64,000 bases of DNA from Echinometra lucunter (taxonomy: Eukaryota; Echinodermata; Echinoidea; Camarodonta; Echinometridae). The stretch is taken from the NCBI GenBank assembly GCA_029962745.1, contig CM057170.1, positions 20,621,922 to 20,685,921 of the forward strand, in the 5' to 3' direction. The notes under the pieces were generated by a model. It searched no databases. It was not told where the DNA came from and saw nothing but the letters and a program-made list of their open reading frames with translations. Of the stretch, positions 34,755 to 45,809 are shown piece by piece (the first letter of the stretch is position 1; each line of letters opens with the position of its first letter). The translations under genes were made by a program, and so were the position numbers.

Positions 34755-37700
34755 GTAAATGACATGCCTCCTTTGCTTTGATTCAGGACTCCAATGTCTT
34801 TTTATCAGGTGTATTTATTTAAAAAACCTTTAAAGTAGCAGCCAAATACTGAATCACATTGAATTTACAATTAAGAAGTAATATGATAAGAAATCGTCTT
34901 ATAAAATAATGTACAAAAAAATAGAAAATAGAAATATTAAAACATTCATATGAAACCAAAAATTCAAATAGAAGTATTGCACATTAAAATTTGTAGAAAT
35001 ACAATATTGAGGTGTGAAATTGAAATGTAATAAGTATTGGAATTCAAAGTTATTGATAATCAAATTTACTTTTAGGTATGCAGGAAAGTATTCTGACATA
35101 AGTTAAAATTTAGAAAAGCAATTTGATTAAAGATAAATGGGTAAGGAAGAAGAAAAATAGATCAATTGCTCCATCAACACAAATTATAATTTAAGTTGAA
35201 CAATAGAATTGTCAGATATTTGGCAGGGTAGTCATATACATTTGCTATGCACAACCCGTACAAATACAAGTCAGTATAACATATGAAATTACTTGCCTTG
35301 TATCCTTAAAAAAAGTACTATGCAAATCCGCCCAAGATTTTATTTTATTACTATCATTATTATTCTGTATTCTTTTTCATCTTTATATTTCATTTGTCAA
35401 GTAAATGAGTTATGGAGTAGTGTCTTTGGTTACAGTAATGATTATAAAAATGTATTCATAAAGTGCATTTCCATAGCCATGTTCAAATGCACTTAACAGT
35501 GATGTCCATTAACAAAATACCAGTATGCCAATTTTTTGAGATGTTTTGATGATTTTGAGGGGTGTAAGGCCTTAAATCATAGCAGATGTTACAGCTTGCA
35601 TCCTCCCCCCCCCCCCCATATTGTTATTTTTGGTTAGCATTGTTCCTTTAGATCTTGCTTTATTACGATGACTTTCCATTAGTGTGTAATTTTCATGTAC
35701 GAGATGGAAAATCTTTAGAGTGACTTTGCCATTCTTCTTTTAATGAAAGTGTTGCTTCTGATTCCGAAGAGGACTGCACTGTCAACATCATTTCATGCGA
35801 AGTTACAAAATTTCATAAATCGTGTAAGTTATATTCTGTGAATATGAAGAGGAATGCGGTCTTATTTCTTTACTGGAATCTGCTTGAAGTTCATGGTGAA
35901 AGGAGTGATCATTTCTGTGTTTGATTGAGGTTTTTTCCTGTTTGATGGCAACTCCAATTCTTTTACAGATCTTACACCTTGGGCAGTGCCTAGTGTTGTT
36001 ATCTTGAATTAAATTCCCGGCCCGGAACCGTCCCGGCAACTTTTCATTTTTCTTAACGGGATCCCGGTTCGTCTCGGATCTCGGAAATGAAAGTAGGCTA
36101 GATCTACAAATAATCATCGGGTTGTCCAAAGGGTCTAACGTACTTACGGTACATACATTTCCGGTTGCGATACGTAAGCAACATCACTGTCATGTACAAA
36201 CGATGTTATGATTGTGATTTGTATCTAACGTGCACTTGATTCTTTCGTTTGTTAACAATCAAAGCGTGCCGCCGCGGCAAATTGTTAGCATTCATTCAAA
36301 ACGTGGGAAAGGAAAATAAGTTGCCCCGGTCGGCGGTGCCACAAAGTAACTGGCTTGCTCTCTCCAATACAACTGTAATCGCACCATAGCCATGAGCAGC
36401 CCATTCGAAGCCAATTTGAAGATCGAGGATCGCCTCAATAATTATTAATGTTATGTCCTATCGGTAGATGTACTTGCGCTGTGCAGCAAACGTACGTACT
36501 CTTCAAATTGAGAATTTTAAAAAATAAGCGATAACTTCAGCATGTATAAAAGAATGGCTCCGCGAGAGAAAATTCTGTACTGTTCTATGGGATTTCTTCT
36601 CTGCAACTTTTCACTGTCAACTGAAGTAAGCAACAGTTTCATAACACTGATCTCTAATACCATTACATTCACTGGTTTCTTCAGCTACGTGCGGGTGGAA
36701 ATCACAGAAATAGACAAGAATACAGAGCAGCGAATTATTGCGCAATGCGTTCGCTGATGCTTCAGCTATGTGCACGTGGAAAGCGAAAACGAATCTTAGA
36801 AATAGACACGAATATGGAGCAGCGGATTACTGCACAATGCAATCGTAGTACTATAGTGAAAGCCAAAATATAGATCTAACGTTAAGCATTAGCTCTCTCG
36901 TATTTTGTAAGTACAAACACGATTATGCCGAAACTTTACAACATGAATCAATAGCCAGTTATTATTTGATTTTTTTTCTGCCGGGATGCGGTCTCAAATG
37001 ATTGATACCGGATCCGTCCCGGAACTGTCTCGAGGCCTCTGACCGCCGGGATTTGTTCCCGATCCCGGACCGGCTAACAACATTAGCAGTGCCATTGGTT
37101 GATTTCACACTCGGTGCTAGTGTTTGTGGTGTTAGTGTTTATTTTGAGGGTTAACACTGATCTGACACCAAATTATTGATATTAATATCATTTATTATTT
37201 TGTTCGGCAGTTCAAAAGAAATACATGTCCAAAAGAAATCAAGAAGTAATACAAAGAAAAATGAATAGATGATGCTAACCATACATGCCCAGGTTGCCTG
37301 TGGGAGGAAAAAGTAAAACTAATTACTGTAGCCCACAGGCTTTCTGCCCTGACCCAGACGTGCATGGCAGAATCCATAAGAACAATTGTCGTTAAATTAT
37401 AAGCTATGATAACATAACATAAAATAACATAACATAAAATACACGGGAAATCATGAAATTGTGATGGTTCAAATAAAACAGAGTAATATGACTGAAATCA
37501 GATATTTGATTTGCTTTAACAGAAAGATATAAAATGACCAAACGTCATTCAGTGTGGGAGGATTTACCTCTGACCATTTTAAGTAGGTCAGGCTGTTGGT
37601 GTTATACCTTTTGGGATATGTCATTCTCTACACGGAACAGGGCTGTCATTGTTGTTTCATGTGCACATTTACAGTCACTAAACTTTTCACTTTTCAGGAT

Positions 37701-38344
37701 TGTAGAGTAGTCATTTCAACTCTGGTATTTGCTTTACAGTAAGTAGGAGATATGATCAGATGGATAGGAGAAATGTCCTTTTTGCATTAAATAGTCTTCC
37801 ATCAAATATGAAAGCAATGTCTTTATAGCACCGATATCCACAAGGTTCTGATGCTCACGGTCCTCTACATTACACATCATCATGATCAAAGATTTATACA
37901 TTGCAATAATAAATTTGTAAACTAAGTATAGACATGAGCAAGGAAATAATCATCAACTGAAGTACATGTATATGAGGAAGTGCTAACAGTTGTAGGATTT
38001 AAGAGTTTTGAGGGCAGCTTTGAAATCTCTGGATTTACTTTATCTCAATGATTACAGTTTAATTCTATTGTCATTAATGCTATTACCATTTCTATTGTCA
38101 TAGTGATTATCATCATCATTATACTTCACTTAAATTTACTTAACTTTACTTAAATTCCACGATGATATAGGACTATGCCTGTTTATCGATCGTGAATTTT
38201 CTTCTCCTGTGGTTATACATTTCCACTTCGTACCAAATTGAATAAGTGGGAAAGGACAAAATTTTGCTTTGATAATAATAATGATAATGATTATTATATT
38301 AATAATGATGATTATAATCATATCTCTAATTTTCTTCCTTGCAG
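34755..38344 (+). other. DLG5 intron 12
   Basis: 3.6 kb. It contains a hAT-like element (35991-37085), a C-run (35606-35618), a CATAACATAA microsatellite (37410-37440) and ATT/TAA-rich simple sequence (38110-38330). The rest is AT-rich and unremarkable. Confidence 0.7.
35991..37085. mobile_element. hAT-like element with CCCGG-rich ends
   Basis: Perfect 8-bp target duplication GCAGTGCC (35983-35990 and 37086-37093), inverted ends TAGTGTTGTTATC / TAATGTTGTTAGC (11 of 13), and subterminal clusters of CCCGG. The first bases TAGTG/TAATG fit the hAT consensus YARNG. Internal partial duplication at about 36680-36840. No transposase frame. Confidence 0.85.
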
Positions 38345-38534
38345 TATCCTCTCTTCCTCATCATCTGTAATGCTGAGTGAACAGCCTCGGTTTGTCTTCC
38401 TCAACAAGCAAGGAGGCAGTCTCGGAATACGCATGTACGGAGGCAACAAAGTGGGCATCTTCGTTTCCGAGATCGAACCCATGAGTGCAGCTGCCAAGCA
38501 AGATGGGCTTCGTGTCGGCGATCAGATTTTAGAG
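38345..38534 (+). CDS. DLG5: DLG5 exon 13 (PDZ4, first part)
   Basis: 190 nt, acceptor CCTTGCAG and donor GAG|GTAAAG, one base in and phase 0 out. After a poly-Ser start it encodes QPRFVFLNKQGGSLGIRMYG, then VGIFVSEIEPMSAAAKQDGL and RVGDQILE. Vertebrate DLG5 PDZ4 has EPRVVFIKKSQLELGVHLCG at the same place. The donor now sits 17 nt before a retrotransposon. Confidence 0.96.
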
Positions 38535-38546
38535 GTAAAGGCATTA

Positions 38547-38551
38547 TAGAT
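38547..38551. repeat. Target duplication of the LTR retrotransposon, left copy (TAGAT)
   Basis: TAGAT here and at 50515-50519 flank the two outer ends of the LTR element. A 5-bp duplication is usual for Ty3/gypsy integrases. Confidence 0.9.
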
Positions 38552-38561
38552 TGTTACAGGT
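38552..38561 (+). repeat. 5' LTR, first 10 bases
   Basis: TGTTACAGGT equals bases 1-10 of the 3' LTR (50355-50364). The hAT-like element begins at the next base. Confidence 0.88.
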
Positions 38562-40485
38562 CAGAGTGGATTTATAGAGAGAGTGGCGACACGCGTATGT
38601 ACAAGCTATGGGGCGCGGGGTCAAAGGTCAAACATGGGGATAAAAATAGTTCCCTCCCAGTCTGTTGCGTCGTCTGCTAACTACATGAACAGAACGCAGG
38701 TGCCTTGCTGCCAGCTGGCAAGACGATATTTGATTGTATCCATTTTCTACTGACAGTATGTATAAAGCTTCCCGAATGAAGGAAATGCAGCATAAAATCT
38801 CAATGTTTGGTTCCGGTGAAAAAAAAGTTTTCTGTTTTGAGCCTGAATGGCATTTACTAATCATTCCCCTGCAGTTGTACCACGACTGTTTTAAATTCTT
38901 TTATTCAAACATAATTCCGAATTTTGTAAGCATACACTATACTGCTATGCTCAATCCATTTCCTTATATGTGTGATCACCCCCCCCCCTCTCTCTCTCTC
39001 TCTTTCAGTTTTCTTTTTGATAAGGATTAATATAAACTCATTTGATAATCATTTTGAGCAAACTCTATTCTTGCAGACGGCAGTTCATTCCGAGGCTCCA
39101 ATTTGGTGCCGACGGGGGTGTGTCGCTGAAGCCTTCATAACCGTACCCATGTTTAATGGTCATTTTGGCAGAGAAGGGCACCCATTATTAGGGATTATGC
39201 ACCTCGGATGTATAGGCCTACTCTAAAGAAAAAAAATTACTCATTATTAACAAGTGAGGGGCATGTTAAGGGATTTCCCGACTCTCGGATGTGTACTCTA
39301 AACAATAGAATTGCTGATTTAAAAAAAAAAGGTGAGGAGCATGTTTAGGGATTTTCCGACTCGAAACTATATCCCATGTTAAGGGATTTCTTTAAAAAAA
39401 AGCGACTCATCTCAGCGACACACCTCCGTATACCATATTAGGCCGGTGCCCCCCCCCCCCCCCCGCCAGTCCATTTCCTCAATACTGGGTGTCAGTTGGT
39501 TAAATTTTATATCATGAAGTAATGCTGAAATCAGTTCACTCACTCAACAATCTTTATTTCTTCTCTATAGCATATCTTCTATAACCACTCTCCTCTTTTG
39601 TTGTCTGCATTCGTTGATTAATATAAGAAATTCATTTTAAAAGATTTAGCTTTGTTCCTCTCTCTCACTCTCTGTCATTCTACTCAATAAAACTCTCCAC
39701 GTTTTTGCCTTTTCTCTCTTTCTTTATATCTATCACTACGTCTACACTGTCATCAGATCATCTTTTTTCTCTCTCTAGCATTCTGTCAATTTCCGATTTT
39801 CTGGCCATAAATGTCCCCCTCCCCAATCCTGCATATGCGTTGAAAGACACACCCCTCTCCACAAAGCATTCTTGAAGTATAACAGACTTTTAAACTGGCA
39901 GAGTTTTTCGTACATAATATGAAAGAATCATTTATTCTAGTGAAATTATTAAAATGCTAAATCTGATTCAATATCTCTAATCAAATGCATGTTAATTTTA
40001 TTAACACCCCCTCCCAAATAATAGTAAAGGGGGAAGGGAAACTCTTCAACCTTTGCATTAGGACGGAAATTCCAAGGGGGGCATGTCCTCACAATCGTGT
40101 ACCCACAATTTGGAAGGTGGAGGCATTTCATCAAATAGCTTCCTCCCCGCCCATTTTTTTTTTTTTTTTTGGGGGGGGGGATTTTTAATATTTTTTTTTT
40201 TAGTGAAGTTTCAGATACAAGGAGACACCTATTGGAATTTCTTATGCTTCCCCTCACCTTTCAAGACAGATTTCCATCCATGAGTGCAGTACGTAGTTTT
40301 GGCAACGTTTATGAAAATCAGCTTCGATACTGCTCACATACTGACCAGTAGCAACTAATTCTCAGTATAGACTGCTACTTTCTAAGTCAATTACTTAGCA
40401 TAAACGATTCGATTGTATTGGTGTTCATTGCGCTTACAACATATTGGCTTCCACCTCAAAAGGGAAGTTCATCTCTTATATTTTA

Positions 40486-41470
40486 TTATAATAAAAGTTG
40501 AATGTGAGTAACATGACAATGAAAATTTGACCATCACTCTATTATAGCAAGAAAGTCATAATTCATTTTCAAGTATACTGCTTGGATTCAATACTGAAAA
40601 CACTTGATTTTTCTGTACATGCCATCAAAGCAAGAATTTTTCATTTGGCCGAGGGCAAAAAATGAGATGAGCACATGGCCGTACGAAGAAATTTTTTCAG
40701 GGGGGGGGGCAAGTATTTTTCTTTTTTTAAACTTGAAAACGAGGGAGTGAAGTGACCGAGCTGGTCACAAGGATACTTTTGTATCTTTAAAAATGAAATT
40801 CAGGGATTTGGTGGATTTTAAGAAAATTTTCAGTAAAATTATGTCAGTTTTTAAAATTTCGGAGGGGGGGGGGGCAACTGACCCCCTTCCCCCTGCCGCG
40901 TATGGCCATGGACGAGTATGAAATAAATTCTTATACTTCAAAAATAACATGCAACAAAAAATATTGCATTTTGTTACATAATTTCTGTACCTATGAACTC
41001 GGTAGTTACGTCATATGGAAAATCAAAGACTTTCATAGTGAAAAAAAAAATGCATTTGTTCTACACATGCTAAAAAAAAAATCATTTGTTATAATAAAAG
41101 TTGAATGTGAGTAACATGCCATCAAAGCAAAAAATTTCACTCGGCTGAGGACAAAAATGAGATGAATACATGGCCAAATGCAGAAATTTTTTTCGGGGGG
41201 GGGGCAAGACACGTAAATTTTTTTTGGAAAAAACTTGGTCACAAGGATGCTTCCCCTCTGCACCCCTTTCCCCTGCTGTGTACGGCCATGGATGAGTATG
41301 AAATAAATTCTTATACTTTAAAACTAACATGCAACAAAAATTATTGCATATGGTAACACAATTTCTGTACCTTTGAATTACATAGTTACATCATATGGAA
41401 AATAAAGACTTTCATAGCAAAAAAAAAAAGAATGTGTGTGTTCTACACATTCTAAAAAAATCATTTCAGG
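40486..41470. repeat. Imperfect tandem duplication inside the hAT-like element
   Basis: A block starting TTATAATAAAAGTTGAATG recurs at 40486 and 41089. In both copies it is followed by CATGCCATCAAAGCAA, a CATGGCC/poly-G/GGCAAG stretch, GAGTATGAAATAAATTC and TTTCTGTACCTNTGAA. Copy 1 spans about 603 bp and copy 2 about 380 bp. Confidence 0.75.
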
Positions 41471-42185
41471 TTATTTCTTAGTTTCACAAGAGACTCTAAT
41501 TTCTCTTCATAGGTAGTAGCCCACATTTGCAAGCATCAACCAATCTGCACAAAAGCTTTACTTTATATTGCTATAAGCCACAGAAAGACACTTGTAAAGT
41601 TTTAGATCTCAGTACATTCCCGTTCAGGATTGAGAAGGAAAAAAATTAACACAAAACTTTTCTTGTATTTTCTTTTTTTTTGTAAAGGGGCCTTCCTGAT
41701 GCTTTGAGAGCAAAATCATTCATTTTTTACTTATTCTTTGGAATATTGTTGTAAATTTGATAACATGATAGTTTTACTTTATCTGTCATCTAAAATTGCA
41801 ATTAGCTAATTTCTCTTCAAATTCTGAAACGATGTAGTGCAAATGCTTAAACATAACAATAAGTTTTGAACATTAAATTAGAATACTCAGCTAAATGCCC
41901 CTACCTTTGAAATATTTTATGGCTTGATGCCGAAAGTTTGAAGATGTAATTGACTAACCTAATGGCAAATTTTAAAACTATACTGAATCCAAATCAGATT
42001 CACAATTTGGAGAGGGCATCTCCTATTTGCTCTTGACAATACCTGTTTTGGTGAAAAATGAACATTTAATGGGGAGAATAGACTACTCATTCAAAACAAA
42101 GTGCTAGGACCACACAAATAATATATATAAAAAAAGAACATCTTTTTAAATGTTCTGAAATTTTTGAAGAACTTTAGCCCAATAA

Positions 42186-42254
42186 TGATTTGTTCCCATC
42201 AGATGCAAGGGTTTCAGTAGCTTATGGCAGTTGTCAGTGAAAATGAGACTCTTT
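42186..42254. mobile_element. MITE fragment (CATCAGATGCAAGG family)
   Basis: The stretch CATCAGATGCAAGGGTTTCAGTAGCTTATGGCAGT matches the core of the MITE at 31345. Arms are lost. It lies inside the 6.4-kb hAT-like element. Confidence 0.6.
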
Positions 42255-42713
42255 TACAGGCTGCCCCGACTTCTTCACCATATGGCATATTCACAAAGAA
42301 ATGTGTAACTTGAAAGGGGGAAAATCAAAGAAAAAAAAAATGCAATGAAATGAGATAAGAGTCCTTTAACTCCACAATTCTTTGTTAACCAGAAGAAGAA
42401 AAACAAGGTGGGATATGGGAATATTTCCCCTTCCCCTTTCTAAATTTCTGTCTATGCCAAAGCTAAATTTTAGGCTACTGCCATGGACACTGGCTGCCTG
42501 AAATTCCACCACTTATTTGGGCAGGCAGTAACATTGTATCTCTGCTCAGTCTGTGCTTGGTCTATTTTCTTGCCCTCAGCAGATGTAAATCTCTGCCCGT
42601 TTCTCTCTGTCTATGCCAAAGATTGCGGTGTGATAATTCTTCGTAGCATGCATCATTTTGATATTGCTCTGCAAAAGAAAATAAAATAAAGAGGAGAAAG
42701 TAAAGGAAGACAG

Positions 42714-42722
42714 AAGGGGGGG

Positions 42723-42762
<40 letters not shown>

Positions 42763-42765
42763 AAG
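42714..42765. repeat. G-run plus (GA)n microsatellite
   Basis: A run of G (42717-42725) is followed by about 17 GA units. Confidence 0.9.
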
Positions 42766-43887
42766 ATAAAGGGAGGGCAGAGGAAATGAAAGAAAGACAA
42801 ACAGAAATAGTTTATATTATCAGATTATTCATGCTTTCAGCTCCTTTCATTACTGAAAAACTGACATGTAAACTAACCTACATTTAAAGTGTCTTTACAC
42901 TAGCAATTTTTAAAAACAAATGATAATGACTAAGCAGATTAATTCAGTCAGTTCATAATTACTGGAAAAGAAATTATTTTAACCATTCCAATATTAAAAG
43001 AAATTTAGCCAAGGCTACATAAGGTTTATGTATGAATTGATCTTATGATGCTGGTCACATATTCATCAGATAGAGACTGTTATACTCATGATATGATCTG
43101 TGCTTTAACAAAGAAGTTTAATAATGCAATATCAGTATGCAAAATTACCTCTAAATGCTGAAGTCAAACAAAAAAGCTAACATGACATCTGCCAACATTT
43201 CTTTCATGGCATATCCTGCCTCTCATGAAGCGAAGTTCTGTATTGAAGTTCTGTATCTTCAGTCTGTGTCAACTCCATCAAATCATTAATTATGGTCCAG
43301 CATCCTGTAATAAATATCAAATAGTAAATAATTATCATTGGATAAAAACAGTCCGTGGAGGAATCATGGAATGTTATCAAATCTATGTTTACTTCATTAT
43401 GAATTCATGTGTACAAAACGATGAAACTTGCATTCCAATACAGGCAATTTAAGGGTAAATTTAAGCGCAGCCAACACCCCCCCCCCCCTCCCCCCAAAAA
43501 AACTATTAAAAAAAAAAACTAATGATGAACAATGAGGTTATCATTTCATATTTTCTTGAGATTGCTAGTTGCTAATAAAGGAAAAGTCTAAATTATCCAT
43601 ATGCACTATGTGAGGTTTTTAGTCTTATAATTAGTAGATACCAGTGGATTCGTGGTCCAGTGCACTCGTCCTAAATGATTACATAATCCTGCCAAAGGAT
43701 TTCTCATACAGGCATTAACAAGTCTGCACAAGAAATAAGCACAACAATAATACTGGGGTAGGCCCTATACAGATTCTGCATGCAAAATTGTAACAATTTC
43801 TGATTTTCATTCAGTTTTTTCAACCAATTTATTGAATTAACACTGAAATTCAGTTGATCTTCAGTAGATCTGGAACTAATTGAACAG

Positions 43888-44172
43888 AACCTAGATATAT
43901 AGTCTTCTAGATCTAGAGACTAGAGCTCTAGATCCAGATCTAACACTGACTGGACTAGACCCTAAATCTAAATCTTTTCTTGGCCTTGGGCTTGGGCCTG
44001 GTCTTACTCTTAGTTTGGAGGGGGAACTTTGGTTTGGGACTAACTTAGACCGAAGTGTTCTGTCTCTAACAGTCGTCGTTAGCCTTGTATTTTGGTAGGG
44101 TCCGAGTGCCGACTAGGACTAACTTAGCTAGATCTAGGCCTAGACTAATAGTACCCTAGAGTCTAGCTAGGG
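43888..44172. repeat. CTAG-dense tract
   Basis: About 13 CTAG tetramers lie within roughly 285 bp, many as TCTAGA or ACTAGA, in sequence otherwise without clear repeat units. About one would be expected by chance. Confidence 0.6.
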
Positions 44173-44977
44173 CAAGGCTTGGGTCGGGATTTTTAATTCA
44201 AATATTTACTAATTTAGGCCTTTAGTCTTTACTTTACTTAAGGCAAACTGAAATTATTATCATTAAAAGAGCAGGCTCAAAAAATCTGAATACAATTTGA
44301 AACGTGTGCACGAAGCCCCAAAATTTCACCATGGGCTGCGGCTCTTGCTGCAGCCGAGGCCAGCCCTAGGCTCCTAGGCCGCCCGCCTCGGCTTTGCCCG
44401 AGTTGGCCGTGCCGTGGACGGCGCTAGCCACAAAATCAAAATAGTTCCCTTAACATTCCAGTGGTCCCTCATGCAGTATTTCTATGTCTGGTTTTTGTCT
44501 AAATTTACGCTATTTTCGTTAAAAATAACGAAATTCAAAAAATGGCAACCTTGAAAATAATATGCAAATATTTTTTCCAACACATCATAACCATCAGTAC
44601 TGACAGAAAATGCGAAAATAATCTTTAATCGTCATTTTTCTCCCTAAAAGAACATGAAAATTGGATTTGTTAAACCGGCGTTTATTTACATTGAAAAGAC
44701 ATTACGCAAACTCCACAGGATCAGACTTAATTGATATAAAAGTGATACCACTGTCCTAGAAAAATATTTTCTCAGGGAAAATGTGGTATCAGAACCAGAA
44801 AACGAAAAGAGAAAATTCGACTTACTGAAATTTTAGTGCATGTATCATTTCACCACAAACGCTGCTGAAGCAGAAAATCAGCCGAGGGAACTATTTTTTA
44901 GCTCCATGAAATAACTGACCAATCAGAAACGACTTCCGTTTTCGTCACTCTCTCTATAAATCCACTCTGTTACAGGT

Positions 44978-45127
44978 GCAAGAGCGCCACCTGTAGTTGA
45001 TTGTTCTGTAATAAACCATGGCCACTAACTAAGGTATGAACGTCGTAACCATTCAGTGATTGAGTCTCTTAAGGCCTTATGCACGTCGATCAGAGAGATG
45101 AATATGTGCGTGAGGAAGAGAGAAACA
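44978..45127 (+). repeat. 5' LTR, remaining 150 bases
   Basis: Identical to bases 11-160 of the 3' LTR apart from one C/G difference (GAGCGCC versus GAGGGCC). It contains an AATAAA at 45010-45015 and ends GAGAGAAACA. Confidence 0.92.
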
Positions 45128-45143
45128 TGGTGTCAGGAGTAGG
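45128..45143 (+). promoter_or_regulatory. Primer binding site (tRNA-Leu type)
   Basis: TGGTGTCAGGAGTAGG begins at the first base after the LTR. It is close to the complement of the 3' end of animal tRNA-Leu (…CTGACACCA). It would prime minus-strand DNA synthesis. The tRNA assignment is from memory. Confidence 0.8.
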
Positions 45144-45809
45144 CCTATCCATGCTTTTGGAAGTCGCCGAATGATGTTCGTTTTGGACTGTTTCCACTTC
45201 GAGTTTGAGTTCGCCAAGCTGAGCCCAATTGACATTGTGCATTGTTTCATGTTGGTTGATGTACAGTGAGGGGACCTCGAGCTCCGTGTATAGTCTGCGT
45301 GCTGTCGACGTCGCGATGTGAGCTGAGCGGTGTTCGCGATCGCGGTAGCGGAATCGCATTGTATCATTTGTATGTTAGCGTGAAGCGTAGAGTAGCGTTA
45401 GCGAGTTCGTCGATGTCGATGTCGCAGTGGTTCAGTAGCTGATTAGTGAAGCAGTGAACATTGCAAACAAAGGATGACACAGTTTGATGTTATTATCAAA
45501 TATCAAGGTGAACTTGAACTCTCTGACTTGAATCGTTTGATCTCTCTGAAAGAATGCATTTCAGTTGTGTTCATTGATTGTTGATTGTTGTGAACCAAGT
45601 AAATTTTACTAACCTTACTTAGGTTTGGTAATGCTTTGCCTATTTTAAACTGTATCATTGTATGTACACATATTTGTAGGCAGTGTAGTACACAACGCTG
45701 TGTAGATTTGAGTATCAGTGTAGTCTTGAGTCCATACATTGTGTAATAATATCCATATATTGCTCTGGAATTATTTTTGGTAGAATTGTTGATGCCTTGA
45801 GTGTTAAGC
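45144..45809 (+). other. Retrotransposon 5' leader
   Basis: About 670 nt between the primer binding site and the gag ATG, with no conserved frame and a TCGATGTCGATGTCG motif at about 45410. It probably carries the packaging signal; nothing specific is visible. Confidence 0.6.

Larger units (their letters stand above)
38562..44969. mobile_element. hAT-like DNA transposon (6.4 kb, no transposase seen) inside the 5' LTR
   Basis: The ends are inverted repeats matching at 27 of 28 bases (starting CAGAGTGGATTTATAGAGAG). A further shared subterminal block AAAATAGTTCCCTC lies about 80 bp in from each end. Perfect 8-bp target duplications TTACAGGT flank it (38554-38561 and 44970-44977). An 8-bp duplication and the terminal CAGAG (consensus YARNG) fit the hAT superfamily; P-type elements also make 8-bp duplications. 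The interior shows no transposase-like frame. It holds C/G and T runs, an internal tandem duplication (40486-41470), a GA microsatellite, and a CTAG-dense tract. So it is a large non-autonomous element, or one whose body has been replaced. Confidence 0.85.

Noticed and set aside
38734..43452. Short frames in the 6.4-kb element as transposase pieces
   Set aside because: None shows hAT, BED-finger or dimerisation motifs; all are under about 105 codons and AT- or homopolymer-rich.
44968..45127. A complete 160-bp 5' LTR starting at 44968
   Set aside because: The TG at 44968-44969 is the last two bases of the inner element. Reading the LTR from there leaves no target duplication (CACTC versus TAGAT). 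With the break at 38561/44978 both duplications are perfect.
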